Shown piece by piece: positions 8,344 through 17,156 of a stretch of 64,000 nucleotides of DNA. The notes under the pieces were generated by a model. The model was not told the DNA's origin, did no database searches, and saw only the letters and a list, made by a program, of their open reading frames with translations. Source of the DNA: CAYQJL01 sp964612295 (GTDB lineage Bacteria; Eisenbacteria; RBG-16-71-46; CAIMUX01; WJJG01); the NCBI GenBank assembly GCA_964612295.1, contig CAZTDY010000002.1:107439-171438 (forward strand), written 5' to 3'. The position numbers and the translations under genes were made by a program. Position 1 is the stretch's first letter. Every line of letters begins with the position of its first letter.

Positions 8344-8515
8344 GGTGTCCTCCTTGCGTCTTCGCGCGGGTGAGGCCCCACAGGGGGGGAGCCGATCCGC
8401 CACCCTACCGCACGGCGCACGGCGCGCTCAAGGCCCGGGGGGCCGCGCGCGGTGCCGCTTGTCGCGACGAGTGCGTTTTGATCTACTCGCGGCGTACCCG
8501 AAAGAAGGAGCGGCG

Positions 8516-9487
8516 ATGCCACAGATCGACTTCCCACCGCGGTTGCCTAGTGAGCGCGCGTTCGATGTCGTGGGCCTGGGCGCCAACGCGCTCGATCAGC
8601 TAGTGCAGGTCCCTTCTCACCCCGGCGCGGGGGAGAAGATTCGCTTCAGCAGTTATCTGCGCCAGGGAGGCGGCCAGACGGCCACCGCGCTGGTGGCGGT
8701 CCGCCGGCTCGGGTACCGAACCCGCTACATCGGTGGGGTGGGGGATGATGACGAAGGCAGGGCCGTCCTGGCGGAGCTGGCCGAGGAGGGGATCGAGACC
8801 GGTGCGGTGCGCGTGCGCCCCGGCGGACTGACCCAGCGGGCGCTCATTCTTGTGGGGGAGAATGGAGGGGAGCGCACGATCATCTGGGGCCGTAGCGAGG
8901 GGATGGTCGTGGCTGCCGAGGAGCTGACCCGCGAGGAGATCGCCTGCGGACGGCTTCTGCACACCGATGCCCAGGATCCGGGCAGCGCCGCCCGTGCGGC
9001 GGTCTGGGCCAGGGAAGCCGGGATGCCGGTCATGACCGATCTGGAGCGGGTCCGGCCGGGCCTCGAGGCCTTTCTGCCCGAGGTGGACGTGCTGATTGCG
9101 GCGGCCGAGTTCCCCGAGCGCGCGACGGGGCGAGCCGATCTGGCCGGGGCCCTGGCGATCCTGCGGGAGCGGACCCGGGGAGGCCTCGTGATGGTCACGC
9201 GCGGACAGAAGGGGGTCTCACTCCTCGAAGGGGACGGGCTGCGGCATATGCCCGCCTACCGCGTGGAGGCCGTGGACACGACCGGAGCCGGAGACGTCTT
9301 TCACGGCGCCTTCGCGGTCGCCCTTCTCCGAGGGCTGGATGTGCCTGCGGCGATAGACTTTTCGCAGGCCGTGGCGGCGATGAAGTGCCTCCAGCCAGGG
9401 GGCCGGCGGGGGATTCCGAACGATTTTGGCGCGGTGAGCGTTTTTCAGCGAGAAACCCCTCACCGGGAGGGGAGCCGCGAACCTTGA
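8516..9487 (+). CDS. PfkB/ribokinase-family carbohydrate kinase
   Basis: A 323-residue sugar or nucleoside kinase of the PfkB family. It starts with FDVVGLGANALDQLV and has GGQTATALVAVRRLG, the glycine-rich substrate pocket. The C-terminal signature DTTGAGDVFHGAFAVALLRG contains the catalytic Asp and the anion hole. The exact substrate (sugar phosphate, adenosine, 2-keto-3-deoxy acid) cannot be assigned. ATG 8516 has AAGGAG 5 nt upstream; the in-frame region before it lacks family similarity. The last codons overlap a palindrome (CCCCTC/GAGGGG, 9456-9472) and end in GAACCTTGA, as in queG. The 109-nt gap to dxs holds a second GGAACCTTGA (9497-9506) and no clear promoter. Confidence 0.88.
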   Translation: MPQIDFPPRLPSERAFDVVGLGANALDQLVQVPSHPGAGEKIRFSSYLRQGGGQTATALVAVRRLGYRTRYIGGVGDDDEGRAVLAELAEEGIETGAVRVRPGGLTQRALILVGENGGERTIIWGRSEGMVVAAEELTREEIACGRLLHTDAQDPGSAARAAVWAREAGMPVMTDLERVRPGLEAFLPEVDVLIAAAEFPERATGRADLAGALAILRERTRGGLVMVTRGQKGVSLLEGDGLRHMPAYRVEAVDTTGAGDVFHGAFAVALLRGLDVPAAIDFSQAVAAMKCLQPGGRRGIPNDFGAVSVFQRETPHREGSREP

Positions 9488-9596
9488 CAGTAAGGCGGAA
9501 CCTTGAATACGGTGAGGCACTTATAGATTGAGCCGGGGGTCGGAAGGGTCCCCTGGCTGATGCGAGCCGGGAGCGTCTCGGCCACCGGGAGAGGTA

Positions 9597-11564
9597 TTGG
9601 CTGGAGGGAGCGTGGCGAACAGGCCTCCACAGATTCTGCCCCGAATTACCGGGCCGGCGGACCTGAAGGGTCTTTCGAAGGGCGAATTCGATCTCCTGGC
9701 CGAGGAGGTGCGGGACCTGATCATCGAAACGGTCCGCACCAACGGGGGCCATCTCGCCCCCAGTCTGGGCGTGGTCGAGCTGACGCTGGCGCTACATGCC
9801 GTGTTCGACTCCCCGCGCGATAAGATCGTCTGGGATGTGGGACACCAGTGCTACGCCCACAAGATCCTGACCGGGCGCGCCGACCAGTTCTCCTCGATCC
9901 GCCAGGTGGGAGGCTTGAGCGGCTTCTGCCGCCGGGTCGAGAGCCACCACGATGCCTTTGGCGCCGGCCACGCCAGCACCTCTATTTCGTCGGCCCTCGG
10001 CATCGCGGCCGCGCGAGACACCCTGGGCGAGCGCTTCCATGTCGCCGCGGTCATTGGCGACGGCGGTCTCTCGGGTGGCCTGGCCTTCGAAGGTCTCGAC
10101 AATGCAGGCGGATCCGGGCGCGACTTCATCGTCATTCTGAACGACAACAACATGTCGATCTCGCCGACCGTGGGTGCCCTGTCGAGGCATCTGACCGAGA
10201 TCATCACGCACCCGATCTTCGAGCGCGCCAAGAAAGAGGTCTGGGATCTCACCGAGAAGCTGCCGAAGGTGACCAACACCGTCCGTCAGACGGTGCGGCG
10301 CGTTGAAGAGAGCCTGAAGGGGCTTCTGACCCCGGGGCTCTTCTTCGAGAATCTGGGATTCCGTTACCTCGGCCCGATCGACGGGCACAAGACCCCCGAG
10401 CTGATCTCGGTTCTCAAGAAGGTCAAGAAGATGCGCGGGCCCATCTTAGTGCACGTGCTCACGCAGAAGGGGCGTGGCCTGGCCGATGCGGAGAACAACC
10501 CTCGCAAATTCCACGGCGTCCCACCGGTGAAACCGGAGAGCGGCAAGGTGGAGAAACCCTCCGGCCGCTTGTCCTACACGCAGGTGTTCGGTCAGACGCT
10601 GGTGCAACTGGCCACGGTGCGTCCCGAGTTGACGGCCGTGTCGGCCGCGATGTGCGACGGTACCGGCCTGACCGAGTTTTCGGAACGTTTCCCGGACCGC
10701 TTCTACGATGTGGGGATCGCGGAAGGGCACGCGGTCACCTTTTCGGCCGGCATGGCGACCCAGGGGTTGCGTCCGGTCATCGCGATCTACTCGACCTTCC
10801 TGCAGCGGGCCTTCGATCACATCATCCATGACGTGGCCCTTCAGGGACTGCCGGTGATCCTGGCGCTCGATCGTGCGGGACTGGTGGGTGACGACGGCGC
10901 GACCCATCACGGCGTATTCGACCTCGCCTACCTCTCCGCCGTTCCCAACATGGTGATTGCCGCCCCGCGGGACGGCCGCGAGCTGCGCGCGCTGATGGTG
11001 ACCGCCGCATCTCACAAGGACGGGCCGTTCGCCATTCGGTACCCTCGTTCGGCGGTGCCGGACGAAGAGGCCCTTTCCGGCCTGCCCGACCCGATCCCGG
11101 TGGGTTCGTGGGAGACGCTGTCGGAAGGTGCCGACGGGGCGCTCCTCGCGGTGGGGACGATGGTGCCGGTTGCTCAGGAAGCGGCCCGCTCCCTCAAGGA
11201 TGCGGGCATCGAGCTGGGGGTGGTCAACGCCCGCTTCATCAAACCCCTCGATACGGAGAAACTGGAGGCCCTCTTCGCGTCCCGGCTGCTCGTGACGCTC
11301 GAGGAGGGCACCCTCAACGGAGGCTTCGGCAGCCTGGTGGCGGGTGAACTGACCCGCAGGGGATGGGGCCGGCATGCCGGACAGCGCCTGCTCCGTTTTG
11401 GCCTCCCCGACGCCTTTGTGGAACATGGATCCCGGGACGAGCTCCTCCGCATGGTGGGGCTGACGCCGGGACAGATCGCCGATCAAATCCGCCTGGCCCT
11501 GCAGGGCAGTCGGCCCGCACAAGGCCGGACCGCCTATGGGGTGCCGCTCAGCTCGGGTTCCTAA
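9597..11564 (+). CDS. dxs: 1-deoxy-D-xylulose-5-phosphate synthase
   Basis: Dxs condenses pyruvate and glyceraldehyde-3-phosphate to DXP, the entry step of the MEP isoprenoid pathway and a source for thiamine and pyridoxal synthesis. About 655 residues, normal length. Blocks in order: SSGH-equivalent TNGGHLAPSLG, WDVGHQCYAHKILTGR, the thiamine-diphosphate motif GDGGLSGGLAFEGL...NDNNMSIS, GFRYLGPIDGH, and the transketolase pyrimidine-domain FYDVGIAEGHAVTFSAG, which includes the catalytic Glu. The start is uncertain: TTG 9597 has GGGAG 5 nt upstream, and GTG 9612 has GGAGG 4 nt upstream; either keeps the whole domain. It follows the PfkB-type kinase by 109 nt and precedes trxB by 56 nt. Confidence 0.95.
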   Translation: MAGGSVANRPPQILPRITGPADLKGLSKGEFDLLAEEVRDLIIETVRTNGGHLAPSLGVVELTLALHAVFDSPRDKIVWDVGHQCYAHKILTGRADQFSSIRQVGGLSGFCRRVESHHDAFGAGHASTSISSALGIAAARDTLGERFHVAAVIGDGGLSGGLAFEGLDNAGGSGRDFIVILNDNNMSISPTVGALSRHLTEIITHPIFERAKKEVWDLTEKLPKVTNTVRQTVRRVEESLKGLLTPGLFFENLGFRYLGPIDGHKTPELISVLKKVKKMRGPILVHVLTQKGRGLADAENNPRKFHGVPPVKPESGKVEKPSGRLSYTQVFGQTLVQLATVRPELTAVSAAMCDGTGLTEFSERFPDRFYDVGIAEGHAVTFSAGMATQGLRPVIAIYSTFLQRAFDHIIHDVALQGLPVILALDRAGLVGDDGATHHGVFDLAYLSAVPNMVIAAPRDGRELRALMVTAASHKDGPFAIRYPRSAVPDEEALSGLPDPIPVGSWETLSEGADGALLAVGTMVPVAQEAARSLKDAGIELGVVNARFIKPLDTEKLEALFASRLLVTLEEGTLNGGFGSLVAGELTRRGWGRHAGQRLLRFGLPDAFVEHGSRDELLRMVGLTPGQIADQIRLALQGSRPAQGRTAYGVPLSSGS

Positions 11565-11620
11565 CGACCCGGCTTGGTGTCCGTCCCCGCTCCAGGTGAA
11601 AGAAGGAGGATCTTGGAGAC

Positions 11621-12568
11621 ATGGAGAAAGTCGTCATCCTCGGCTCAGGACCTGCCGGTCTTACCGCCGCAATCTACGCCGCCCGCGCGCAGCTGAATCC
11701 GCTCGTGATCGACGGACTCCAGCCCGGGGGCCAGCTCATGATCACGACCGAGGTGGAGAACTACCCCGGATTTCCGGAGGGCGTCACCGGCCCGGATCTG
11801 ATGGAGCTCTTGCGCAAACAAGCTGCGCGTTTCGATACCCGGTTCAAGGACGGGCAGGTGACCGGTGTGGAGTTCGCCGAAAAGGCGCACAAGATCCACT
11901 TGGAGGGCGGGGAGGTCGTGGACGCCGAAACCGTGATCATCGCCACCGGTGCTTCGGCCCGCTGGCTGGGCATCGAGTCGGAGACGAAACTCCAGGGAGC
12001 GGGGGTCAGTGCCTGCGCGACCTGCGATGGATTCTTCTTCACGGGCAAGGAGATCGCGGTGGTCGGCGGGGGAGATACCGCCATGGAAGAGGCCACCTAT
12101 CTGACCCACCACGCGAGCAAGGTCACCGTGATTCACCGGCGGGACGAGCTTCGCGCCTCGAAACACATGCAAGAGGCGGCCCTGGCGAATGAGAAGATCG
12201 AATTCGCCTGGGATTCGACTGTCGAGGAAGTCCTCGATGTGGAACAAGGCCGCGTGACGGGGGTGGTTCTTCGCAACGTGAAGACGGACGAGAAGCGCAC
12301 CTTGGACGTCGAGGGGCTCTTCATCGCGATCGGTCACGTGCCGAACACCGATGCGTTCAAGGGCAAGATGGATACGGATGAGAGCGGTTACATCATCACC
12401 GATCCGCGCACGACGCGCACGAGTGTGCCCGGCGTGTTCGCGGCCGGGGATGTGGCCGATGCGCGCTACCGCCAGGGGGTGAGCGCCGCCGGCACCGGAT
12501 GTATGGCCGCGATCGACGCCGAACGCTACCTGGGAGGTGAGCCGCCCGATCTCAATCGGGAGGTCTAG
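11621..12568 (+). CDS. trxB: Thioredoxin-disulfide reductase
   Basis: A 315-residue NADPH-dependent flavoenzyme that keeps thioredoxin reduced in the cytoplasm. It has the N-terminal FAD motif LGSGPAGLTAAIYAAR, the redox-active CATCDG pair, the NADPH motif VVGGGDTAMEEA, HRRDELRASK, and the FAD-binding GVFAAGDVAD near the C-terminus. The length and order are canonical for low-molecular-weight TrxB. AAGGAGGATC upstream provides a good ribosome-binding site. def follows after 5 nt, so the two are almost certainly one transcript. No thioredoxin gene is visible in the window. Confidence 0.96.
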   Translation: MEKVVILGSGPAGLTAAIYAARAQLNPLVIDGLQPGGQLMITTEVENYPGFPEGVTGPDLMELLRKQAARFDTRFKDGQVTGVEFAEKAHKIHLEGGEVVDAETVIIATGASARWLGIESETKLQGAGVSACATCDGFFFTGKEIAVVGGGDTAMEEATYLTHHASKVTVIHRRDELRASKHMQEAALANEKIEFAWDSTVEEVLDVEQGRVTGVVLRNVKTDEKRTLDVEGLFIAIGHVPNTDAFKGKMDTDESGYIITDPRTTRTSVPGVFAAGDVADARYRQGVSAAGTGCMAAIDAERYLGGEPPDLNREV

Positions 12569-12573
12569 ATTCG

Positions 12574-13113
12574 ATGGGGCAGCCGACCGGACAGGATACG
12601 GACCAGGAACAGCTGCGGCGGATCGTCGTCTACGGTCACCCGACGCTGAGGCGCATCGCCGCGCCGGTGACCGAGTTCGACGATGCGTTGCGCGCGCTGG
12701 TGGGCCAGCTGTTTGCGACGATGTACGAGGCGCCGGGCATCGGTTTGGCGGGACCGCAGATCAACGAACTCCAAAGAGTGTTCGTGGTCGACCCGTCCTA
12801 TGCCGACCGGGGCGGTGCGCGGCTGGCGATGGTCAATCCGGAGATTCTCGAGTCCAGCGGGCTGGAGACGTTCGAGGAAGGCTGCCTGAGCGTCCCGGGC
12901 GTGTTCGCCGACATCAAGAGGCCCGAAAAGATTCTCGTGCGCTACTTCGACGGACAGGGCAAGCAGCACGAGGAGGAGTTCGACGACATCATGGCGCGGG
13001 TCATCCAGCATGAGAACGATCATCTGGACGGCAAGCTCTTCGTCGATCACCTGAGCCCCATGCGCCGAACGCTGCTCAGAAAGAGGCTGCGGGAGATCGA
13101 GGCGGAGTCCTGA
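12574..13113 (+). CDS. def: Peptide deformylase
   Basis: Removes the formyl group from the N-terminal methionine of new proteins. The 179-residue protein has all three active-site motifs: GIGLAGPQ (usually GxGLAAPQ), EGCLSVPG with the metal-binding Cys, and QHENDHLDG, the HExxH-type motif with two His ligands and the catalytic Glu. The N-terminal leader before RRIVVYGHPTLR is a little longer than in E. coli. It starts 5 nt after trxB. No fmt gene follows; instead a 72-nt gap leads to the DUF6125-like gene. Confidence 0.95.
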   Translation: MGQPTGQDTDQEQLRRIVVYGHPTLRRIAAPVTEFDDALRALVGQLFATMYEAPGIGLAGPQINELQRVFVVDPSYADRGGARLAMVNPEILESSGLETFEEGCLSVPGVFADIKRPEKILVRYFDGQGKQHEEEFDDIMARVIQHENDHLDGKLFVDHLSPMRRTLLRKRLREIEAES

Positions 13114-13185
13114 CGGGGCCTGCGGAGCCGAGAGGAACGAAGCAGACGCAAGCAGATACGTTTCCCCAGCAACAAGGAGGTGGGA

Positions 13186-13752
13186 GTGGAGAGGGAGAAC
13201 CATCACCCGGCGTCGTCTGATCCCTGGGACCAGATGGACGCGGCCTCCATGCGCAGCTTCTTGAAGACGGCGGCCAAACTCTGGCTGGCGCACGACGGAC
13301 TCTGGTTCCAGGCAGTCGAGCGCCGCTTCGGCATGGAGGCGGCGATCGAGTGCGACATAGAAGCCTGGCACCACTTCGCCCCATTGGAAGCGAAGCGCAT
13401 CATGGGTGAGTTGGGCCTGCAGCCCGGTGGGGGGCTGGAAGCGCTCGAAACCGCGCTTTTCCACCGGCTCTACAGCCACCTGAATGTCCAAAGCTGCGAG
13501 CGACCGGCGCCGGGGACGCTCATCTTCCGCATGAAGAGCTGCCGGGTGCAATCCGCGCGTGAGCGAAAAGGCCTGCCCGATTTTCCCTGCAAGAGCGTAG
13601 GCGTCGTCGAGTACAGCCGATTCGCCGAGGCGATCGATCCGCGCATTGAAACGAACTGCATCAGCTGCCCTCCCGATCCCCGGGGCGAGGCGCACGTGTG
13701 CGCCTGGGAGTTCACCCTGCCGGAGCCCGAAGGCGGGGACTCGTCCCCATGA
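13186..13752 (+). CDS. DUF6125-like cytosolic protein with conserved cysteines
   Basis: A 188-residue soluble protein. The N-terminal half (RSFLKTAAKLWLAHDGLWFQ and ERRFGMEAAIECD) is helical. The C-terminal half has a Cys-rich pattern: MKSCRVQSARERKGLPDFPC, then NCISCPPDP and HVCAWEF. From memory this resembles the DUF6125 group, which is often next to 2-hydroxyacyl-CoA dehydratase activases; I cannot confirm the family name without a search. The five cysteines could bind a metal or Fe-S cluster. GTG 13186 is chosen because AAGGAGG (13174-13180) lies 5 nt upstream. Its TGA overlaps the ATG of the activase gene (ATGA, 13749-13752), so it is translationally coupled to it and probably works with it. 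Confidence 0.7.
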   Translation: MERENHHPASSDPWDQMDAASMRSFLKTAAKLWLAHDGLWFQAVERRFGMEAAIECDIEAWHHFAPLEAKRIMGELGLQPGGGLEALETALFHRLYSHLNVQSCERPAPGTLIFRMKSCRVQSARERKGLPDFPCKSVGVVEYSRFAEAIDPRIETNCISCPPDPRGEAHVCAWEFTLPEPEGGDSSP

Positions 13753-16700
13753 TCATGCGCACGACGACTCCCGCCGCTTTCATCGCGTGCGATGTCGGCT
13801 CCACGGCGGTCAAGGCGGTGGTGATCGACGCGCGAGACGGTCGCGTCCTGGATCGCCGCTACCTTCGCCACGGCACGAGGCAGGCCGATGGCACCGTGAG
13901 TCTCCTGCGGGAGATCGCTGCGCACCTCCCCGACCTGTTCTCCAGCGCCCGCATCAGTTTCACCGGCAGCGGTGGCCGCGCCCTCGCGCAGCGCTTAGGC
14001 TGCCCCTTCGTGCAGGAGGTCAACGCGGTCGCCCGCGCCACGGAGTCGAAGCACCCCGAGGCGGGATCGATTGTCGACCTCGGGGGCCAGGACGCGAAGA
14101 TCATCATCTGGCAGCCTTCCCCGGGTGGTGGCGCGAAGCGCAAATTCTTCAGCATGAACGATAAGTGTGCCGGGGGCACGGGATCGGTCATTGACCGGAT
14201 CGTGGCCAAGCTGGGCCTGGCCGCGGACACCGTGCGGTCGGTGAGGCTCGGCCACATCTCGACCCATCCGGTGGCCGCGCGGTGCGGGGTGTTCGCCGAG
14301 ACCGACATCAACGGGCTTCAGAAGCAGGGCATTCCACCGACCGAACTTCTCGCCTCCCTCTTCGAGGCGATTGTCCAACAGAACCTGAGCGTCCTCACCC
14401 GCGGCGCGACGCTGCTGCCGCCGGTTCTGCTCCTGGGCGGGCCCCACGCGTTCCTTCCTGGGCTGGTCGACGCTTGGCGCGCAGCCTTGGCCACCCTTTG
14501 GCGCGACCGGAAGATCGACCTGCCGGAGGATGGGCTCATCGATGACCTCGTCATCGTTCCCGAGGATGCCTGCTATTTCGCGGCCCTGGGGGCGATCGAT
14601 GCGCAAAGGGAGGATGCCGAGGCCCACACCGCCACCGCGGGGGAGGCATTGGCCGCGCTCGAGACGCTGCTCGAATCGCCCGCCGAGGTGGCCGGGGAAC
14701 CCGGGCTGCTGGGAGAGCCGGGCGAGCGCGAGCAGGTCAGGCGGCTTGCCTACCAGGCGCCTCCTTCCGGTTTCCCTCTGCAACGCGAGGAGCGCGGGCC
14801 GCTCAAGGTCGTCATCGGGTTGGATGCCGGATCGACCTCGACCAAAGCCGTCTTGCTGGGCGAGGAGGGCGAGGTGCTCGGCAAGGCCTACCGCCTTTCC
14901 GCCGGGGATCCGCTGGCCGATGCGCGCCACGTCCTGAGTGAACTCGAGGCCCAGGCGCTGGAAGCAGGCTGGCAGCTCGATGTTCGCGGACTGGGGGTGA
15001 CCGGCTACGCCAAGGACATCCTGGGCGAGTTCCTCGGCGCCGACCTCACCCTCGTGGAGACCGTGGCGCATGCCCGCAGCGCGCTCAGAGTCGATCCCGA
15101 GGTCGATGTGATCGTCGATATCGGGGGACAGGACATCAAGGTCCTCATTCTGCGCGACGGCCGCGTGCGCGACTTCCGGCTCAACAGCCAGTGCTCGGCC
15201 GGCAACGGGTTCTTCCTGCAGAGCACCGCCCGCCGGTTCGAAATCCCCTTGGAGCGCTTTGCCGAGCACGCCTTCCGGGCCACACGCGCCCCGCGATTCA
15301 ATGTCGGCTGCGCAGTGTTTCTCGAGGCGGACATCGTCAACTTCCAGCAGATCGGCTGGCGTCCCGAAGAGATCCTGGCCGGCCTGGTGCGGGTGTTGCC
15401 GAAGAACGTCTGGCTGTACGTGGTGGGCGAACCGAATCTGGAAAGGCTGGGCCGCCGTTACATCTTGCAGGGCGGCACGCAGCGCAACGAGGCGGCCGTC
15501 AAGGCCCAGGTGGACTTCATCGAGGACCGCGTGCCCGGCGCGCAGGTTCGTGTGCATCCCCATGCGGGGGAGTCGGGCGCCATCGGGGTGGGGCTGGAAC
15601 TGCTCAGAGGAGGCCGCCGCGCCCCAAGCCGGTTTCTCGGCTTCGACGCCATCCGCCAACTCGAGGTGACCGCCCGCCAGGACGAGGCCACCCGCTGCCA
15701 TCTGTGTCCGAATCGCTGTCAGCGAACAATCCTGGAGGCCAGCAGCCGCGTGGGCGATGTGCGCACCTTCGTGGTGGCCTCCTGCGATCTCGGCCGGGCG
15801 AACGGGCAGGACCCCGGCTCCACTCCGGAGCCGGCGCCGGTCATCGCCCGGCCGGATTTCTCCAGCCAGTTGGCCCGCGAGGCGTTTCGTTGCCCGGATG
15901 ACATCGCAGAGGGCGCGTCTCGCAGACGGGTGTGGGCCGACCGCTTCCCGCGCGTTCCCTGGCTCAGCGCCCAGGCGCGCGCGCGACAGAAACGCGAACA
16001 TGTGCGCATCGGTCTGCCGAGGGCGCTGAACCTGTTCCAGATGGCCCCCTTCTTCATCGGATACCTTCGGTCCCTCGGCCTCGGACGGGAGCAGATACTC
16101 GTTTCGGGGCAGACCACCGAGAGGCTCTTCCGGCAGGGTGTGAAACGAGGCGCCGTCGACAACTGCTATCCGACCAAGGTCGCCATGGCGCACGTCCACG
16201 AGCTGCTCAATCGTCGCGAGCTGGACTGGATCCTGTTCCCGATCCTCGTGACGCTGCCCCAGGAGCTCGACTTCGCCGCCGGCGCCACGGTTTGCCCGAG
16301 TTCGCAGGCCGCCCCGGAGGTGATCAAGGCCGCGTTCACGCGAGAGGGTGACCAGTTCGCCCACCGCCAGGTGCGGTTTCTGGATCCCGTGTTCCATCTC
16401 GCCGAGGAGGAACTCTTCGCCCGCGAGATGGTCCGCTTCTGGGGACCGCTGCTGGGCGTCACCGGCGAGGAAAACCGGCGGGCGATCAGCGTTGCCCGGC
16501 AGGCCGCCGAAGACGCTCTGGAAGCCAAGATCCGCCGCCCGGCCCTCGAAGAGATCGCGCGACTCGAGCGGGAAGGGGACGTCGGTATCGTCGTTCTCGG
16601 GCGGCCCTATCACGATGATCGAGGCCTCAACCATCGCATCCTCAAAGATCTCAATCAGCGGGGCTATCCAATCTTCTCGATTGCGTCGCTGCCGCGGGAG

Positions 16701-17129
16701 AAGAGCTTCTTGATGCGTCTCTTCGGAGAGGAGATCGCCCAGGGCAAGATCGCCAGCCCGTTCGACATCTCCGATGTCTGGCGGCACAGCTTCAGCGCCA
16801 ATTCCAATCTCAAGGTGTGGGCGGCCAAGGCGGTGGCGCGGCATCCCAACCTGGTGGCCCTCGACATCAGCAGCTTCCGCTGTGGTCACGATGCTCCGAT
16901 CTACGCTACAGTCGAAGCGATTCTGGAAGCGGCCCGCACGCCCTATTTCACGTTTCACGACATTGACGAGAACCGGCCGTCGGGCGCGATTCGCTTGCGG
17001 GTCGAGACCATCGACTACTCACTGGCCGAGTACCGGCATCGATTCCACCCGCGGCGAGAGTCGCGAAAGAAGACCGGTCCGGTCCCTCAGCGGCCCGCCG
17101 CCCGGAGGCTGACTGCTGTCGAACGCTGA
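13749..17129 (+). CDS. Double-domain 2-hydroxyacyl-CoA dehydratase activase (BadF/HgdC-type) with DUF2229 C-terminus
   Basis: A 1126-residue fusion. Two ASKHA ATPase domains of the BadF/BadG/BcrA/HgdC type come first. The first has ACDVGSTAVKAVVID, DLGGQDAKII, NDKCAGGTGSVID and RCGVFAETDINGLQKQG. The second has GLDAGSTSTKAVLLG, DIGGQDIKVLIL, NSQCSAGNGFFLQ and GCAVFLEADIVNFQQ. Each carries the two Cys that in HgdC bridge a [4Fe-4S] cluster. The C-terminal third (IGLPRALNLFQMAPFFIGYL, DNCYPTKVAMAHVHELL, VLGRPYHDDRGLNHRILKDL) is the DUF2229/activase-related domain. Activases use ATP to inject one electron into a dehydratase. This long form is common in anaerobes, but its substrate is unknown. 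It overlaps the DUF6125-like gene and is followed after 27 nt by an HgdB-like partner. Confidence 0.9.
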   Translation: MIMRTTTPAAFIACDVGSTAVKAVVIDARDGRVLDRRYLRHGTRQADGTVSLLREIAAHLPDLFSSARISFTGSGGRALAQRLGCPFVQEVNAVARATESKHPEAGSIVDLGGQDAKIIIWQPSPGGGAKRKFFSMNDKCAGGTGSVIDRIVAKLGLAADTVRSVRLGHISTHPVAARCGVFAETDINGLQKQGIPPTELLASLFEAIVQQNLSVLTRGATLLPPVLLLGGPHAFLPGLVDAWRAALATLWRDRKIDLPEDGLIDDLVIVPEDACYFAALGAIDAQREDAEAHTATAGEALAALETLLESPAEVAGEPGLLGEPGEREQVRRLAYQAPPSGFPLQREERGPLKVVIGLDAGSTSTKAVLLGEEGEVLGKAYRLSAGDPLADARHVLSELEAQALEAGWQLDVRGLGVTGYAKDILGEFLGADLTLVETVAHARSALRVDPEVDVIVDIGGQDIKVLILRDGRVRDFRLNSQCSAGNGFFLQSTARRFEIPLERFAEHAFRATRAPRFNVGCAVFLEADIVNFQQIGWRPEEILAGLVRVLPKNVWLYVVGEPNLERLGRRYILQGGTQRNEAAVKAQVDFIEDRVPGAQVRVHPHAGESGAIGVGLELLRGGRRAPSRFLGFDAIRQLEVTARQDEATRCHLCPNRCQRTILEASSRVGDVRTFVVASCDLGRANGQDPGSTPEPAPVIARPDFSSQLAREAFRCPDDIAEGASRRRVWADRFPRVPWLSAQARARQKREHVRIGLPRALNLFQMAPFFIGYLRSLGLGREQILVSGQTTERLFRQGVKRGAVDNCYPTKVAMAHVHELLNRRELDWILFPILVTLPQELDFAAGATVCPSSQAAPEVIKAAFTREGDQFAHRQVRFLDPVFHLAEEELFAREMVRFWGPLLGVTGEENRRAISVARQAAEDALEAKIRRPALEEIARLEREGDVGIVVLGRPYHDDRGLNHRILKDLNQRGYPIFSIASLPREKSFLMRLFGEEIAQGKIASPFDISDVWRHSFSANSNLKVWAAKAVARHPNLVALDISSFRCGHDAPIYATVEAILEAARTPYFTFHDIDENRPSGAIRLRVETIDYSLAEYRHRFHPRRESRKKTGPVPQRPAARRLTAVER

Positions 17130-17156
17130 TGCGATCAAAGGAGCCTGAGCCTGAAC

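Noticed and set aside
13995..16958. 987-codon minus-strand frame across the activase gene
   Set aside because: It is the antisense shadow of a clear two-domain activase; its translation lacks any domain and is typical of G+C-rich antisense frames.
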